A stretch of 64,000 bases of DNA from NCBI RefSeq assembly GCF_004339525.1, contig NZ_SMGE01000001.1:186001-250000 (forward strand), written 5' to 3'. Within the stretch, counting starts at the first letter, position 1. Every line of letters begins with the position of its first letter. Source of the DNA: Flavobacterium sp. 90 (GTDB taxonomy: Bacteria > Bacteroidota > Bacteroidia > Flavobacteriales > Flavobacteriaceae). The position numbers and the translations under genes are program-made. This document shows, in pieces, positions 1 to 7,770 of the stretch. The notes beneath the pieces are model-generated. The model saw nothing but the letters and a program-made list of their open reading frames with translations. It ran no database searches and had not been told where the DNA came from.

Positions 1-815
1 TGTTTGAACGATTTACTAAAGTGACTGAAATTATTAAAACCACTTTCGTAACAAACCTCATTTATACTCATTGGTTTCTCAGCCAAAAGTTTTGAGGCAT
101 GAACCAATCGGTATTCATTTACAAATTCGGTAAAAGTTTTATTTGAAATCTTTTTGAAATAACGACAAAAAGAAGGCGTTGTCATACTCACCAAACGCGA
201 AACTTCATCTATAGCAATTGATTCCTGAAAATGATCTTTCACATAATTAAAAACTACATTGATTCTATCACTATCCTGTGTTTGCAATTCTAATGAAAAA
301 CCATCGGCATTTAGAACCGTATAATCATTAGATGAATCTAATTCGTCCAGAATACTCAAAAGCGTCAGTAATCGTTCAAACGGAAGTTGGTTTTCCATCA
401 TTTCGATTTTCTCGCCAATACGTTTTTTGGTTTCACCGCCAAAAGCAATTCCGCCTTTAGACTGACTAAAGAGGTTTTGAACCTTTCTCATTTCTGGGGC
501 GATAAAAAAATCATTTCCCAAAAACTCCGGTTTAATATGAATAACGGTTTCGTTTGTGTTTCCCGTTTTTTCGTTCGTAAAGCCACAATGTGGCAAATTA
601 GCACCTATCAAGATCAAATCCCCATTGGTATAATAAGAAACATGGCTTCCTATTTGTCTCTTCCCTGCTCCACCGTTTATAAAAACCAATTCAATCTCCG
701 GATGGTAATGCCATAAATGGGCTTTACTATTGGTCTTTTCGGCGTGTTTAGTGTAGGTAAAAGAACTTCCGTAGGAGTTTGATATCACTTCAAGAGCTGG
801 GGCGATTGTCTTCAT
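1..815 (-). CDS. AraC family transcriptional regulator (3' end outside window)
   Basis: Read from an ATG at 815 leftwards; the frame is open to the window edge, so only the first 271 residues are present and the stop is missing. The N-terminal half looks like a cupin-type AraC sensor domain (HLWHYHPEIELVFINGG, residues 33-49). The C-terminal part is the AraC double helix-turn-helix, with the typical second-helix signature YESGFNNFSHFSKSFK at the visible end. Such proteins bind DNA and often regulate themselves and a neighbour. It is divergent from the small secreted protein gene at 1265, and an element at 872-917 is repeated before that gene and its duplicate at 2769. The inducer cannot be told from the sequence. 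Confidence 0.9.
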   Translation of the reverse strand, partial: MKTIAPALEVISNSYGSSFTYTKHAEKTNSKAHLWHYHPEIELVFINGGAGKRQIGSHVSYYTNGDLILIGANLPHCGFTNEKTGNTNETVIHIKPEFLGNDFFIAPEMRKVQNLFSQSKGGIAFGGETKKRIGEKIEMMENQLPFERLLTLLSILDELDSSNDYTVLNADGFSLELQTQDSDRINVVFNYVKDHFQESIAIDEVSRLVSMTTPSFCRYFKKISNKTFTEFVNEYRLVHASKLLAEKPMSINEVCYESGFNNFSHFSKSFK

Positions 816-871
816 GATAATATCTTTAAAAAATAATAGCAAATTTAACAAAAACACCAACAATAACTTAA

Positions 872-917
872 AATTTAACCTATATCGGTTTCGTAACTGA
901 GAATATTGCACGAAAAT
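872..917 (+). promoter_or_regulatory. conserved upstream element, copy A
   Basis: This stretch matches two others (1133-1180 and 2635-2682) over about 45 bp. The shared core is TTTAACCTATAWCGSTTTCG followed by TAAMTGAGAATATWGCA. It lies 57 bp upstream of the AraC gene, which is transcribed away from it. It is the most diverged of the three copies. It could be a regulator binding site or part of a promoter; the link to the AraC protein is inferred from position only. Confidence 0.5.
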
Positions 918-1132
918 AGATTACAAAATAAAATCACAAAACACGATTATTAAGTTATTTTTTCAAGACCCGTATTTTTATCCTTGATTTTTTCAATATA
1001 TCTCATTTTAAAAGCCGTTTTATAAAAATCTAGTAATTTTTGTAAGAATATTGGATAATTCAAAAAATGTTAATAAATTTGAAAAGGTTAAATAATAACA
1101 ACTGAATTAACTAAAACATAAAAAATAATTCA

Positions 1133-1180
1133 AATTTTAACCTATAACGCTTTCGTAAATGAGAATATAGCATCGAAATA
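1133..1180 (+). promoter_or_regulatory. conserved upstream element, copy B
   Basis: Near-identical to copy C at 2635-2682 and clearly related to copy A at 872-917. It lies about 85 bp upstream of the secreted protein gene at 1265. A second conserved motif, GTAATTTAGCATCAG, follows at 1217-1231 and places a possible -7 box (TAATTTAG, 1218-1225) 40 bp before the start codon. Confidence 0.55.
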
Positions 1181-1264
1181 GGAAAATACAGTTGTGAAAA
1201 AATAATAACATCCGAGGTAATTTAGCATCAGAAAATTAGAAGTAAAATTTAAACAACGATAGTT

Positions 1265-1684
1265 ATGAAAAAGATCTTAAAATTTAGTTTAGTATTTGCA
1301 GTGCTTTTTACAGGAATTAGTTCTTATGCAATTGATGGTAATGATAACGGAGGTAATGATTTTAATCTTCACGTATTAAAGAATAACGGAAAAGTAATCA
1401 CGTTTGCGATGAATCAGATTAAAAAAGCAAACTTGACAATTTACGATAAAGATGGTACTGTGCTTTATTCTGAATCAGCTTCAGGAAAAGACGGAATCTT
1501 AAGAACCTTCAGCTTAGAAGAATTTCCAGCAGGAACTTATTTCTTAGAAGTTGAAGACAATGCAAAAAAAGTAAGACACGAAATTACAATTACTGATGAA
1601 ACTTCGGTTTTATCATCAAAAGCAATTTCATCAGTTTATAAAGCAGGTTCCTCTGCAGACAAAACAAGCGTAGCAGTACGCTAG
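1265..1684 (+). CDS. small secreted beta-sandwich protein, paralogue 1
   Basis: 139 residues. A clear signal peptide covers about residues 1-22 (MKKILKFSLVFAVLFTGISSYA). The mature part resembles DUF3244 or the fold of type IX secretion C-terminal sorting domains: alternating beta strands with the LTIYDKDGTVLYSE block and an FPAGTYFLEVED block near residues 92-103. It is not a sorting tail of a larger protein, because the domain stands alone. Residue-by-residue similarity to the products at 2769 (very high) and 4114 (moderate) shows a local gene family. The flanking promoter and terminator are also duplicated at 2769. Function unknown; export to the periplasm or outside is likely. Confidence 0.85.
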   Translation: MKKILKFSLVFAVLFTGISSYAIDGNDNGGNDFNLHVLKNNGKVITFAMNQIKKANLTIYDKDGTVLYSESASGKDGILRTFSLEEFPAGTYFLEVEDNAKKVRHEITITDETSVLSSKAISSVYKAGSSADKTSVAVR

Positions 1685-1759
1685 AAAAGTTTATACTCGC
1701 ATACAGTATAAAAATGAGGTTAGATAGTTAGTAAAGTTTAAAAACTGTATAGTTTTAGA

Positions 1760-1794
1760 AACAGCTCTTTGTGGTTATTGAGCTGTTTTTTTTT
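1760..1794 (+). terminator. rho-independent terminator of the 1265 gene
   Basis: AACAGCTC and GAGCTGTT form a stem around a 12-nt loop, followed by a run of T. The loop sequence CTTTGTGGTTATTG is also present in each unit of the tandem array just downstream. Confidence 0.8.
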
Positions 1795-1850
1795 GCTCTT
1801 TACTTTTTTAAACTTTTTTGTTGGAAAGATTTTTTTTACTGCAAGCGCCT

Positions 1851-2515
1851 TTTTACCGCAAAGCGCGCAAAGATTTTTCTCCTGTATCGTGTTCAGCAAA
1901 CACAAAGTTCGTAAAGCTTTATCAATATCTGCTTTGTGGTTATTATGATCATTATTTTACCGCAAAGTTCGCAAAGGTTTTTATCCTGTATCGCGTTTAG
2001 CAAACGCAAAGTTCGCAAAGCTTTATCAATATCTGCTTTGTGGTTATTGTGATCATTATTTTACCGCAAAGGCGCAAAGGTTTTTATCCTGTATCGCGTT
2101 TAGCAAACGCAAAGTTCGCAAAGCTTTATCAATATATGCTTTGTGGTTATTGTGATCATTATTTTACCGCAAAGGTTTTTATCCTGTATCACGTTTAGCA
2201 AACACAAAGTTCGCAAAGCTTTATCAGTATCTGCTTTGTGGTTATTGTAATCATTATTTTACCGCAAAGACGCAAAGGTTTTTATCCTGTATCACGTTTA
2301 GCAAACGCAAAGCTCGCAAAGCTTTATCAACACAAAGCTTTGCGAACTTTGCGTTTGTATAAGACAACACATATAAAAAAACCCTTGCGCGCTTTGCGGT
2401 TAAGACACACAAGTCTAAACAAATATTTCATCAACACAAAGCTTTGCGAACTTTGCGTTTAATATGTGTAATTCATAATAAAAAAACCTTTGCGCCTTTG
2501 CGGTAAAAAAAACGC
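1851..2515. repeat. tandem array of a ~104-bp unit plus inverted half-units
   Basis: Units begin with TTTTACCGCAAAG at 1851, 1955, 2059, 2162 and 2257 (spacing 104, 104, 103, 95). Each continues through GTTTTTATCCTGTATCRCGTT, GCAAAGTTCGCAAAGC and CTTTGTGGTTATTG. From about 2334 to 2515 two half-units run in the opposite sense, ending CTTTGCGGTTAA and CTTTGCGGTAAA, so the array closes as a large inverted structure. Short open frames here are repeat artefacts. No protein-coding gene is supported between 1685 and 2768. Confidence 0.9.
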
Positions 2516-2634
2516 ATTTCAGTTAAATATCGCAATCCAATTTTGTAAGAAATACAGATAATTTTACTTTCTCTTAATTCAAACAAAACATTGAAAAATA
2601 ATAACCGAATTAACAAATACGATAAATATAATTC

Positions 2635-2682
2635 AAATTTTAACCTATAACGGTTTCGTAAATGAGAATATAGCATCGAAAT
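2635..2682 (+). promoter_or_regulatory. conserved upstream element, copy C
   Basis: Near-identical to copy B (1133-1180), at the equivalent distance before the paralogous gene at 2769. A matching GTAATTTAGCATCAG follows at 2720-2734, giving a possible -7 box (TAATTTAG, 2721-2728) 41 bp before the ATG. Confidence 0.55.
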
Positions 2683-2768
2683 TGGCAAATAGAGTTGTGA
2701 GAATATATTGATTCCATAAGTAATTTAGCATCAGAGAATTAGAACTATTAATTTAAAAACTAAATACC

Positions 2769-3176
2769 ATGAAAAAGATTTTAAAATTAAGTTTAGTATG
2801 TGCTGTACTTTTCACAGGAATGAGTACTTATGCAATCGACGGGAATGAAGATTTTAATCTTCACGTAATAAAAACGAATGGCAAAGTGATTACGTTTGCT
2901 CTTAATCAGTTAAAAAAAGCCAGTTTAGCAATTTACGACAAAGATGGTATTCTAATTTATTCTGAATCAGCTTCAGGAAAAGATGGAATTTTGAGAAGTT
3001 TTAACTTAGAAGAATTTCCACAAGGAACTTATTTTTTAGAAGTTGAAGATAATGTAAAAAAAGTGAGACACGAAATTACAATAACTGACGATGCTACAGT
3101 TTTATCAAAAAAAGCAGTTTCATCAGTTTACAAAGCAGGTTTCTCTGCAAACAATTCAGGCGTAGCAGTACGCTAA
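2769..3176 (+). CDS. small secreted beta-sandwich protein, paralogue 2
   Basis: 135 residues, a recent duplicate of the protein at 1265. It has the same signal peptide pattern (cleavage after about residue 22), the same DKDG...YSESASGKDGIL block and the same FPQGTYFLEVED strand. It lacks a five-residue glycine/asparagine stretch just after the signal peptide. The C-terminal tails also match (SGVAVR versus TSVAVR). Upstream element, -7-like motif and terminator are all duplicated with the gene, so the unit of duplication was about 700 bp. Function unknown. Confidence 0.85.
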   Translation: MKKILKLSLVCAVLFTGMSTYAIDGNEDFNLHVIKTNGKVITFALNQLKKASLAIYDKDGILIYSESASGKDGILRSFNLEEFPQGTYFLEVEDNVKKVRHEITITDDATVLSKKAVSSVYKAGFSANNSGVAVR

Positions 3177-3252
3177 AAAAGTTTTATACTCTCATAAAGT
3201 ATAAAAATGAGGTTAGATAGTTAGTAAAGTTTAAAAACTGAATAGTTTTAGA

Positions 3253-3286
3253 AACAGCTCTTTGTGGTTATTGGGCTGTTTTTTTT
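3253..3286 (+). terminator. rho-independent terminator of the 2769 gene
   Basis: Duplicate of the terminator at 1760-1794: AACAGCTC pairs with GGGCTGTT (one G-U pair), followed by T8. Confidence 0.8.
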
Positions 3287-3321
3287 GCTTTATACTTAAA
3301 TGAGTTTAACTGTGTAAGTTT

Positions 3322-3780
3322 TTTTACCGCAATTTTTTTTTACCGCGAAACGTCTTTTTTACCGCAAAGCGCGCAAAGGTTCTTGTTTTGGTTCGCGCTT
3401 AGCAAACGTAAAGTTCGCAAAGCTTTGTCAATACAAAGCTTTGCGAACTTTGCGATTAATATGCATAATCCTTCATAAAAAAAACCTTCGCGCACTTTGC
3501 GGTTAAGACACACAAGCCAGACCAAAACTTTCATCAATACAAAGCTTTGCTCCCGATAGCTATCGGGATTGCGTTTAATATGTATAATCCTTAATAAAAA
3601 AACCTTTGAGAACTTTGCGGTAAAATTATGTACAATCCAGAAAAAAACTTTATCAATACAAAGCTTTGCTCCCGATAGCTATCGGGATTGCGTTTAATAT
3701 GCATAATCCTTAATAAAAAAACTTTGCGAGCTTTGCGGTAAAATTATGTGCAATCCAGAAAAAACCTTTTGGTTAAATAA
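3322..3780. repeat. cluster of dispersed ACCGCAAAG repeats with embedded palindromes
   Basis: Units starting TTTTACCGC at about 3322, 3339 and 3359 are followed by inverted half-units ending CTTTGCGGT at about 3500, 3620 and 3740. In two half-units the usual internal GAACT of CTTTGCGAACTTTGCG is replaced by the perfect palindrome TCCCGATAGCTATCGGGA (3551-3568 and 3670-3687). A hairpin resembling a terminator also occurs at about 3815-3845 (CTCAAAAAACACC...TTGAGCCGTTTTTTT, weak). No gene is seen between 3177 and 4113. Confidence 0.85.
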
Positions 3781-4041
3781 TCTAAAAATTTAAAATAATT
3801 GTGCTCAAAAAACACCTCTTCTGACGTTCTTGAGCCGTTTTTTTATACCCCTTTTTTAATGACTTTGTTTAAACTTCATTTTTTTGGAAAATTATTCTTA
3901 ATAATTTCAAAAGACTGATTTTTACGCCATTAAAAAAACACTTCACAAAACATCCACAAGCCCAGTAATTACGTACATAGTTCGGATAAAACACAGAAAC
4001 ATCTTTAATTCAGCAATTTACACACATAAAAAAGTGATTTT

Positions 4042-4075
4042 TTTGCATAAAATTAAATTTCAATTTGTAGTTTTG
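4042..4075 (+). promoter_or_regulatory. Bacteroidetes-type promoter of the 4114 gene
   Basis: TTTG at 4042-4045 and TAGTTTTG at 4068-4075 match the -33 (TTTG) and -7 (TAnnTTTG) consensus of Bacteroidetes housekeeping promoters, with 22 bp between them. Transcription would begin near 4082, about 30 nt before the ATG. Confidence 0.65.
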
Positions 4076-4113
4076 GGCGTTCCACAAAATAGTAATAAAC
4101 AATTAAAAAAGAC

Positions 4114-4500
4114 ATGACAAAATTTACCAAAATGGGCTTAGTTGTTGCCTTATTTTTAACAACGATTTTTACTTATGCAATTGATGGAAAAGGTGATTAT
4201 ATTTTGAATATAAGAACCGGAAACGGAAAAGTGGTTAGTTTTGCTATCAACACCGTTGAAAAATCAATTTTCTCTATTTTTGATGAAAATAATAATTTAG
4301 TTTACACAGGAGATTCTGCTGCAGACAAATTAGAGATTTCAAAAACTATAAGTTTAGAAGGTTTTCCTGCTGGAACTTATGTATTAGAAGTAAAAGAAAA
4401 CAGCAAAGTTGTTAAGCACGAAATTAAAGTTGCAACTAAAAAAGTAAAAGCAGCTAAGCTTGACGAAACGGTAAACCAAAGCCCAGCTTTTCGCCGTTAA
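4114..4500 (+). CDS. small secreted beta-sandwich protein, paralogue 3
   Basis: 128 residues, with signal peptide (cleavage after about residue 22, TYA/IDG). It shares with the two proteins upstream the start of the mature part (IDG), a V.SFA/TFA strand, the DENNNLVYTG hairpin and the FPAGTYVLEVKEN strand, but is more diverged, especially in its lysine-rich tail. Its promoter is a plain TAnnTTTG type, unlike the conserved elements of the other two, so it is probably regulated differently. Function unknown; an exported beta-sandwich is likely. Confidence 0.85.
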   Translation: MTKFTKMGLVVALFLTTIFTYAIDGKGDYILNIRTGNGKVVSFAINTVEKSIFSIFDENNNLVYTGDSAADKLEISKTISLEGFPAGTYVLEVKENSKVVKHEIKVATKKVKAAKLDETVNQSPAFRR

Positions 4501-4521
4501 TTTGTCTTTTTTGCATTAAAG

Positions 4522-4553
4522 AAAAAGCATCAGCGTGGCTGATGCTTTTTTTT
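4522..4553. terminator. terminator between convergent genes
   Basis: AAAAAGCATCAGC-GTG-GCTGATGCTTTTTTTT. Flanked by A and T runs, so it can serve both the gene at 4114 and the minus-strand operon ending at 4599. A close copy of this hairpin occurs at 8865-8897. Confidence 0.85.
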
Positions 4554-4598
4554 ATGTCTTATTTTATAAAAAACTCAATTGAATCAATTACAGATTTT

Positions 4599-5540
4599 CT
4601 ATTTTACAATTACTGTATAATTAATATCTGATGTTTGACTCTTATAATACGAAACTGCAATATCTTTAATAGCGTTTACTCTTTGCTTTTCAAGACTTAC
4701 TTCGTCATTGTATTGTTTCATCTGGAAATCCCACTGCTTTTTCTCTTCTGCATTTACTTTTGTTTCTACAGTTTTTGCAATAGTCTGCGATTCTTTAAAA
4801 CAAGGCGAAGAAGGATCAATTTCAGATAAAATATTCAATGCTCCAACATAATCGTTTGTAGCAATTGTAGTCCTGGCCAATTGCATTTGTTTAGCACAAT
4901 TCTTTTTCTGATAGCCTTTATAAGCTTCAATTGCTTTTACCTGAACCTGGCTATAGCAACTTACAGCATCAGGAATCGACATTAGCAAACCTAAAGCTTC
5001 TTCGTATTGCTGCATTTTTACATATCCGTCAGATTTTTTAAGAAGATCTGCGCATTTTGTTTCGTAATACTTAAAAATCTTCGTTTTACTTTCATCAATA
5101 AATTTCTTGTAGGCCGGATCATTTGTCGCTATTTTAGTAATTGCATTTGTAATAGCCAGCTCTTTACTGCTTCCACTGCCTTTAATTGCTTTACTAATTG
5201 TCGAAAACAAAATATTACTGTCTACTTGTTTTACAAATAAACTTAATTCTATATTAACAACCGTTATATTCTGCATTCCGCCTTCGACAACGCTGGTTTC
5301 ATTGATCGCAAATTTTGGATAAATAACAAAATTATTGCTATAACCAGAATCTGATAAGCCTGAAGCAGTAACGATTTGAGAAATTTTTGTATCTAATTTA
5401 GAAAGCTGAGAGTCTGTTAGATCCTCCATGTATTCAGGAACAACTACAGATAGAGAAATTTTACCGATATCTTTACTTGCCTGCGCTCTGGATAACAATG
5501 AAAAAAATGAGAACATTAATAAAACTAAAATATTTTTCAT
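4599..5540 (-). CDS. exported protein with helical repeats, last gene of CsgG-like operon
   Basis: 313 residues with a signal peptide (about residues 1-19, ending SRAQ). The region around residues 160-250 reads as tetratricopeptide-like helical hairpins (SDGYVKMQQYEEALGLLMSI; NDYVGALNILSEI), and the C-terminal part is a charged helix followed by a beta strand (DINYTVIVK). I do not recognise the family by name. It is the fifth gene of a tight minus-strand operon; the gap to the preceding gene is 6 nt. It probably works at the envelope with the CsgG-like and DUF6175-like proteins. Confidence 0.85.
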   Translation of the reverse strand: MKNILVLLMFSFFSLLSRAQASKDIGKISLSVVVPEYMEDLTDSQLSKLDTKISQIVTASGLSDSGYSNNFVIYPKFAINETSVVEGGMQNITVVNIELSLFVKQVDSNILFSTISKAIKGSGSSKELAITNAITKIATNDPAYKKFIDESKTKIFKYYETKCADLLKKSDGYVKMQQYEEALGLLMSIPDAVSCYSQVQVKAIEAYKGYQKKNCAKQMQLARTTIATNDYVGALNILSEIDPSSPCFKESQTIAKTVETKVNAEEKKQWDFQMKQYNDEVSLEKQRVNAIKDIAVSYYKSQTSDINYTVIVK

Positions 5541-5546
5541 CTCTAT

Positions 5547-6452
5547 TTATTTGATGGTGATGTAAATAGTACTGCTTTTAATATCTTTTGCCGGTTGTAA
5601 ACCTAATCCTTTAAAGAATTTAAAAAGTTCAAGAGCAAATTTATTTGGGTTGTAATTATTACCCGTAGCCTGATCTTTTAATGGAATTTTGACATCATCA
5701 AGAATCATTTTTAAATCTGTAGTTCCCTGAATGTGATAATTGTTTTTAAAAGCATTTTTTTCCATCCAGGCTTCGATCTGATCTGATAATGGTAAACCAT
5801 CTGAACCAATTTCTGAAGTCATATTATGCTGAGAACCTGCATCAAAACTAATATCAACAATTACAGACTTACCATTGTTTACAATATCTGTAAATTTAGT
5901 TTGCATTACATTTAAGAAATCCTGAATACAACTTTCAACAGCTTTCGAAGCTAATTTATTGTAATCTTCAGTATAAAATCTTCCGCTTTCTCCAACTTTA
6001 TTGGCCAATGAATTTCCGGTTGAAGCTTCGTAACCTGTCAAAATTAATTTTACTGAATTTCCTGAACCCGACTGATCGATTATAACTTCTGCCTGCACAT
6101 AAACATCAGCTCCTGACATTTGAACAATTTGAGCTTTTATATCAGTTTGATTATCTGAAGTAAAAACATGATTGTCTTTTGCTGCTTTTAATTTTGCAAT
6201 AAAATCTACAGTTGTAAAACCTCTGCTATCAAAACCTTCTTTGATTTTTGTTATTGCAATTCTTTTATTTGGATCTTCTTCCAGAACAGTTCTCAAATCT
6301 TCTCCTTCTCTTGTGTAAGGAATTACCATTATCTTAGGCTGAACTGTTGCAACTTGTCCGCCGCTATTTGTTGCAGCGTTTTGACTAAATGCAAAATTTG
6401 TAACGCAGAACGTTACAAATAAAACAATGTAATGTATATATTTATGTTTCAT
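5547..6452 (-). CDS. DUF6175-like exported protein
   Basis: 301 residues from the ATG at 6452. An upstream in-frame ATG at 6473 would add six residues before the signal peptide and overlap the previous gene, so 6452 is preferred: it starts directly with a good signal peptide ending FAFSQ. The mature protein begins with PKIMVIPYTREGEDLR and contains a region on ageing-like regulation of OM lipoproteins, resembling the CsgG/DUF6175 group by its 'IMVIPY...FDSRGFTTVDF' layout. The assignment to DUF6175 is from memory of the family and moderate. Fourth gene of the operon; likely periplasmic or outer-membrane associated. Confidence 0.75.
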   Translation of the reverse strand: MKHKYIHYIVLFVTFCVTNFAFSQNAATNSGGQVATVQPKIMVIPYTREGEDLRTVLEEDPNKRIAITKIKEGFDSRGFTTVDFIAKLKAAKDNHVFTSDNQTDIKAQIVQMSGADVYVQAEVIIDQSGSGNSVKLILTGYEASTGNSLANKVGESGRFYTEDYNKLASKAVESCIQDFLNVMQTKFTDIVNNGKSVIVDISFDAGSQHNMTSEIGSDGLPLSDQIEAWMEKNAFKNNYHIQGTTDLKMILDDVKIPLKDQATGNNYNPNKFALELFKFFKGLGLQPAKDIKSSTIYITIK

Positions 6453-6462
6453 AAATTTTCTT

Positions 6463-6933
6463 TTAAAATCCAAACTTGCGGATTATGTTGTTTTGTTCAA
6501 GATCTGTACGCAATGCAATCAGATTCACTTTAACATCTAAAGCCTGACTCTTTGCACCACCATTTTGTTTGGCAAAATCTCCCACAGGAATACTCGACAT
6601 AATGAAAGTTTTATATCTTTTTTGAGCATAGAACTGATCAAAATATTCTTTGTGCTTTTCGATTTCTTCTGATTCATTACTTCCAATTAAAGCACTTTTT
6701 TGCTCTGATTCCGGAAGACCTCTAAAAAGCAATACATTGATCGCATTTTTTTCGGCTTCGCTAATAGCATCCTGCTGCTTTTTGCCACTACCAATTGCTC
6801 GCATAGTTATGGTTCCAGCATTTCCTGAAACATAATTAACCTGAGGCGTTTGAAGCTTTTTTTGGCCAAAGCTATAATTTACCGAAAGTAAAACCAGAAT
6901 AATTAAAGCCCCTATTTTTTTTTGTAGCAACAT
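6463..6933 (-). CDS. small exported protein, LPP20/FlgT-like
   Basis: 156 residues, signal peptide about residues 1-23 (ending NYSFGQ). The segment ITMRAIGSGKKQQDAISEAEKNAINVLLF is typical of the alpha-beta domain in LPP20 or FlgT N-terminal-type proteins, where a strand with G.G is followed by an 'A...A...A' helix. No lipobox cysteine is present. Third gene of the operon, six nt after the CsgG-like gene, which fits the common pairing of such domains with CsgG-like proteins. Exact role unknown. Confidence 0.75.
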   Translation of the reverse strand: MLLQKKIGALIILVLLSVNYSFGQKKLQTPQVNYVSGNAGTITMRAIGSGKKQQDAISEAEKNAINVLLFRGLPESEQKSALIGSNESEEIEKHKEYFDQFYAQKRYKTFIMSSIPVGDFAKQNGGAKSQALDVKVNLIALRTDLEQNNIIRKFGF

Positions 6934-6939
6934 ACTCTG

Positions 6940-7767
6940 TTATTTTACAATTAGTTTACACGTCAATTTTTCTGCAGCATTAAATCTTGCTAAAATTTCT
7001 TTTCCACCGTCAGAAACCGTACATTCAGAGAAATCACTTCCGGCAATTTTCACCACTTTTAATTCTCCAATTTGCGACGGATAAGGTTTACCATCAATTA
7101 ATTCGTTTTTTTCAACGATTAATTTATCCCCTTCTTTAAATCCAAATTCTTTACCACCACTAATTAAAACAGTAGCTGCTGATTCTTTTTTTGTAGTAAG
7201 GACTTTACTGATCTTAGTCGTTAATGGAAAGGTTTTAATAAAATACGCGCTCAATTTAGGCTCTATAGATTTTAAAGCTTCGTTTACAGCACTTTCAGGT
7301 GATAACATTAGCGGACTAACATCGGTCTGAAAGCTTTCGGCTTCTGTTGTTCTTCCTGATTCTACTTCGTTTACTTTTAAAGTAAAAGCAACACTTGATT
7401 TATAACCATTTACGCTTCCGTCTGTATTTTTCATGGCGTAAACGCTCATCTTCAATATATTTCCTATAATTAAATTTTCGGCTGCTAATGTAGCATCTTG
7501 TTTTACAGTATTCTTACTATCAAGAAAAGCTTCAGATTTTTGTAATTCCAATTCATCTTTCACTTTTGCATAACTTGTTCTGTCGACAACCGTAAAACGT
7601 CTTGAGTTTGTAACGATCTGAACCACTTTCTCTGCAACTGCGCCTGAATATTTAGAGTTAACTTCAGAAGTAAATTGACTCACCCCTATAACTGGTTTTT
7701 CTACCGCTTGTGAATAGCCTATTAGGCTATTCATAAACAGTAATAAAAGAAAATTAAAATTTCTCAT
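6940..7767 (-). CDS. CsgG-like outer-membrane assembly protein
   Basis: 275 residues, signal peptide about residues 1-19. The mature sequence begins KPVIGVSQFTSEVNSKYSG and continues with NSRRFTVVDRTSYAKVKDEL, the classic CsgG layout (a V.F strand, helix, then 'RF.VVDR' strand). A middle strand LIIGNILKMSVY and a C-terminal small beta domain (about residues 190-275, FGFKEGDKLIVE) resemble FlgT C-terminal or SH3-like folds. CsgG forms the curli secretion pore; relatives help assemble envelope machines. There is no lipobox cysteine, unlike CsgG itself. Second gene of the operon, 3 nt after the first. Confidence 0.8.
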   Translation of the reverse strand: MRNFNFLLLLFMNSLIGYSQAVEKPVIGVSQFTSEVNSKYSGAVAEKVVQIVTNSRRFTVVDRTSYAKVKDELELQKSEAFLDSKNTVKQDATLAAENLIIGNILKMSVYAMKNTDGSVNGYKSSVAFTLKVNEVESGRTTEAESFQTDVSPLMLSPESAVNEALKSIEPKLSAYFIKTFPLTTKISKVLTTKKESAATVLISGGKEFGFKEGDKLIVEKNELIDGKPYPSQIGELKVVKIAGSDFSECTVSDGGKEILARFNAAEKLTCKLIVK

Positions 7768-7770
7768 ATT

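Noticed and set aside
1818..2000. Short ORFs across the tandem repeat array (also 2238-2462, 2473-2688)
   Set aside because: They follow the repeat period, read 'FAKLCELCV'-like translated repeat in several frames and have no start context. Repeat artefacts.
1851..2334. CRISPR-like look of the regularly spaced units
   Set aside because: The whole 104-bp unit is repeated; there are no unique spacers of constant size, no short palindromic repeat with variable spacer, and no cas genes in the window.
3340..3537. ORF on the minus strand in the second repeat cluster, and 30056-30292 near katA
   Set aside because: Composed entirely of the dispersed repeat units; codon pattern is an artefact.
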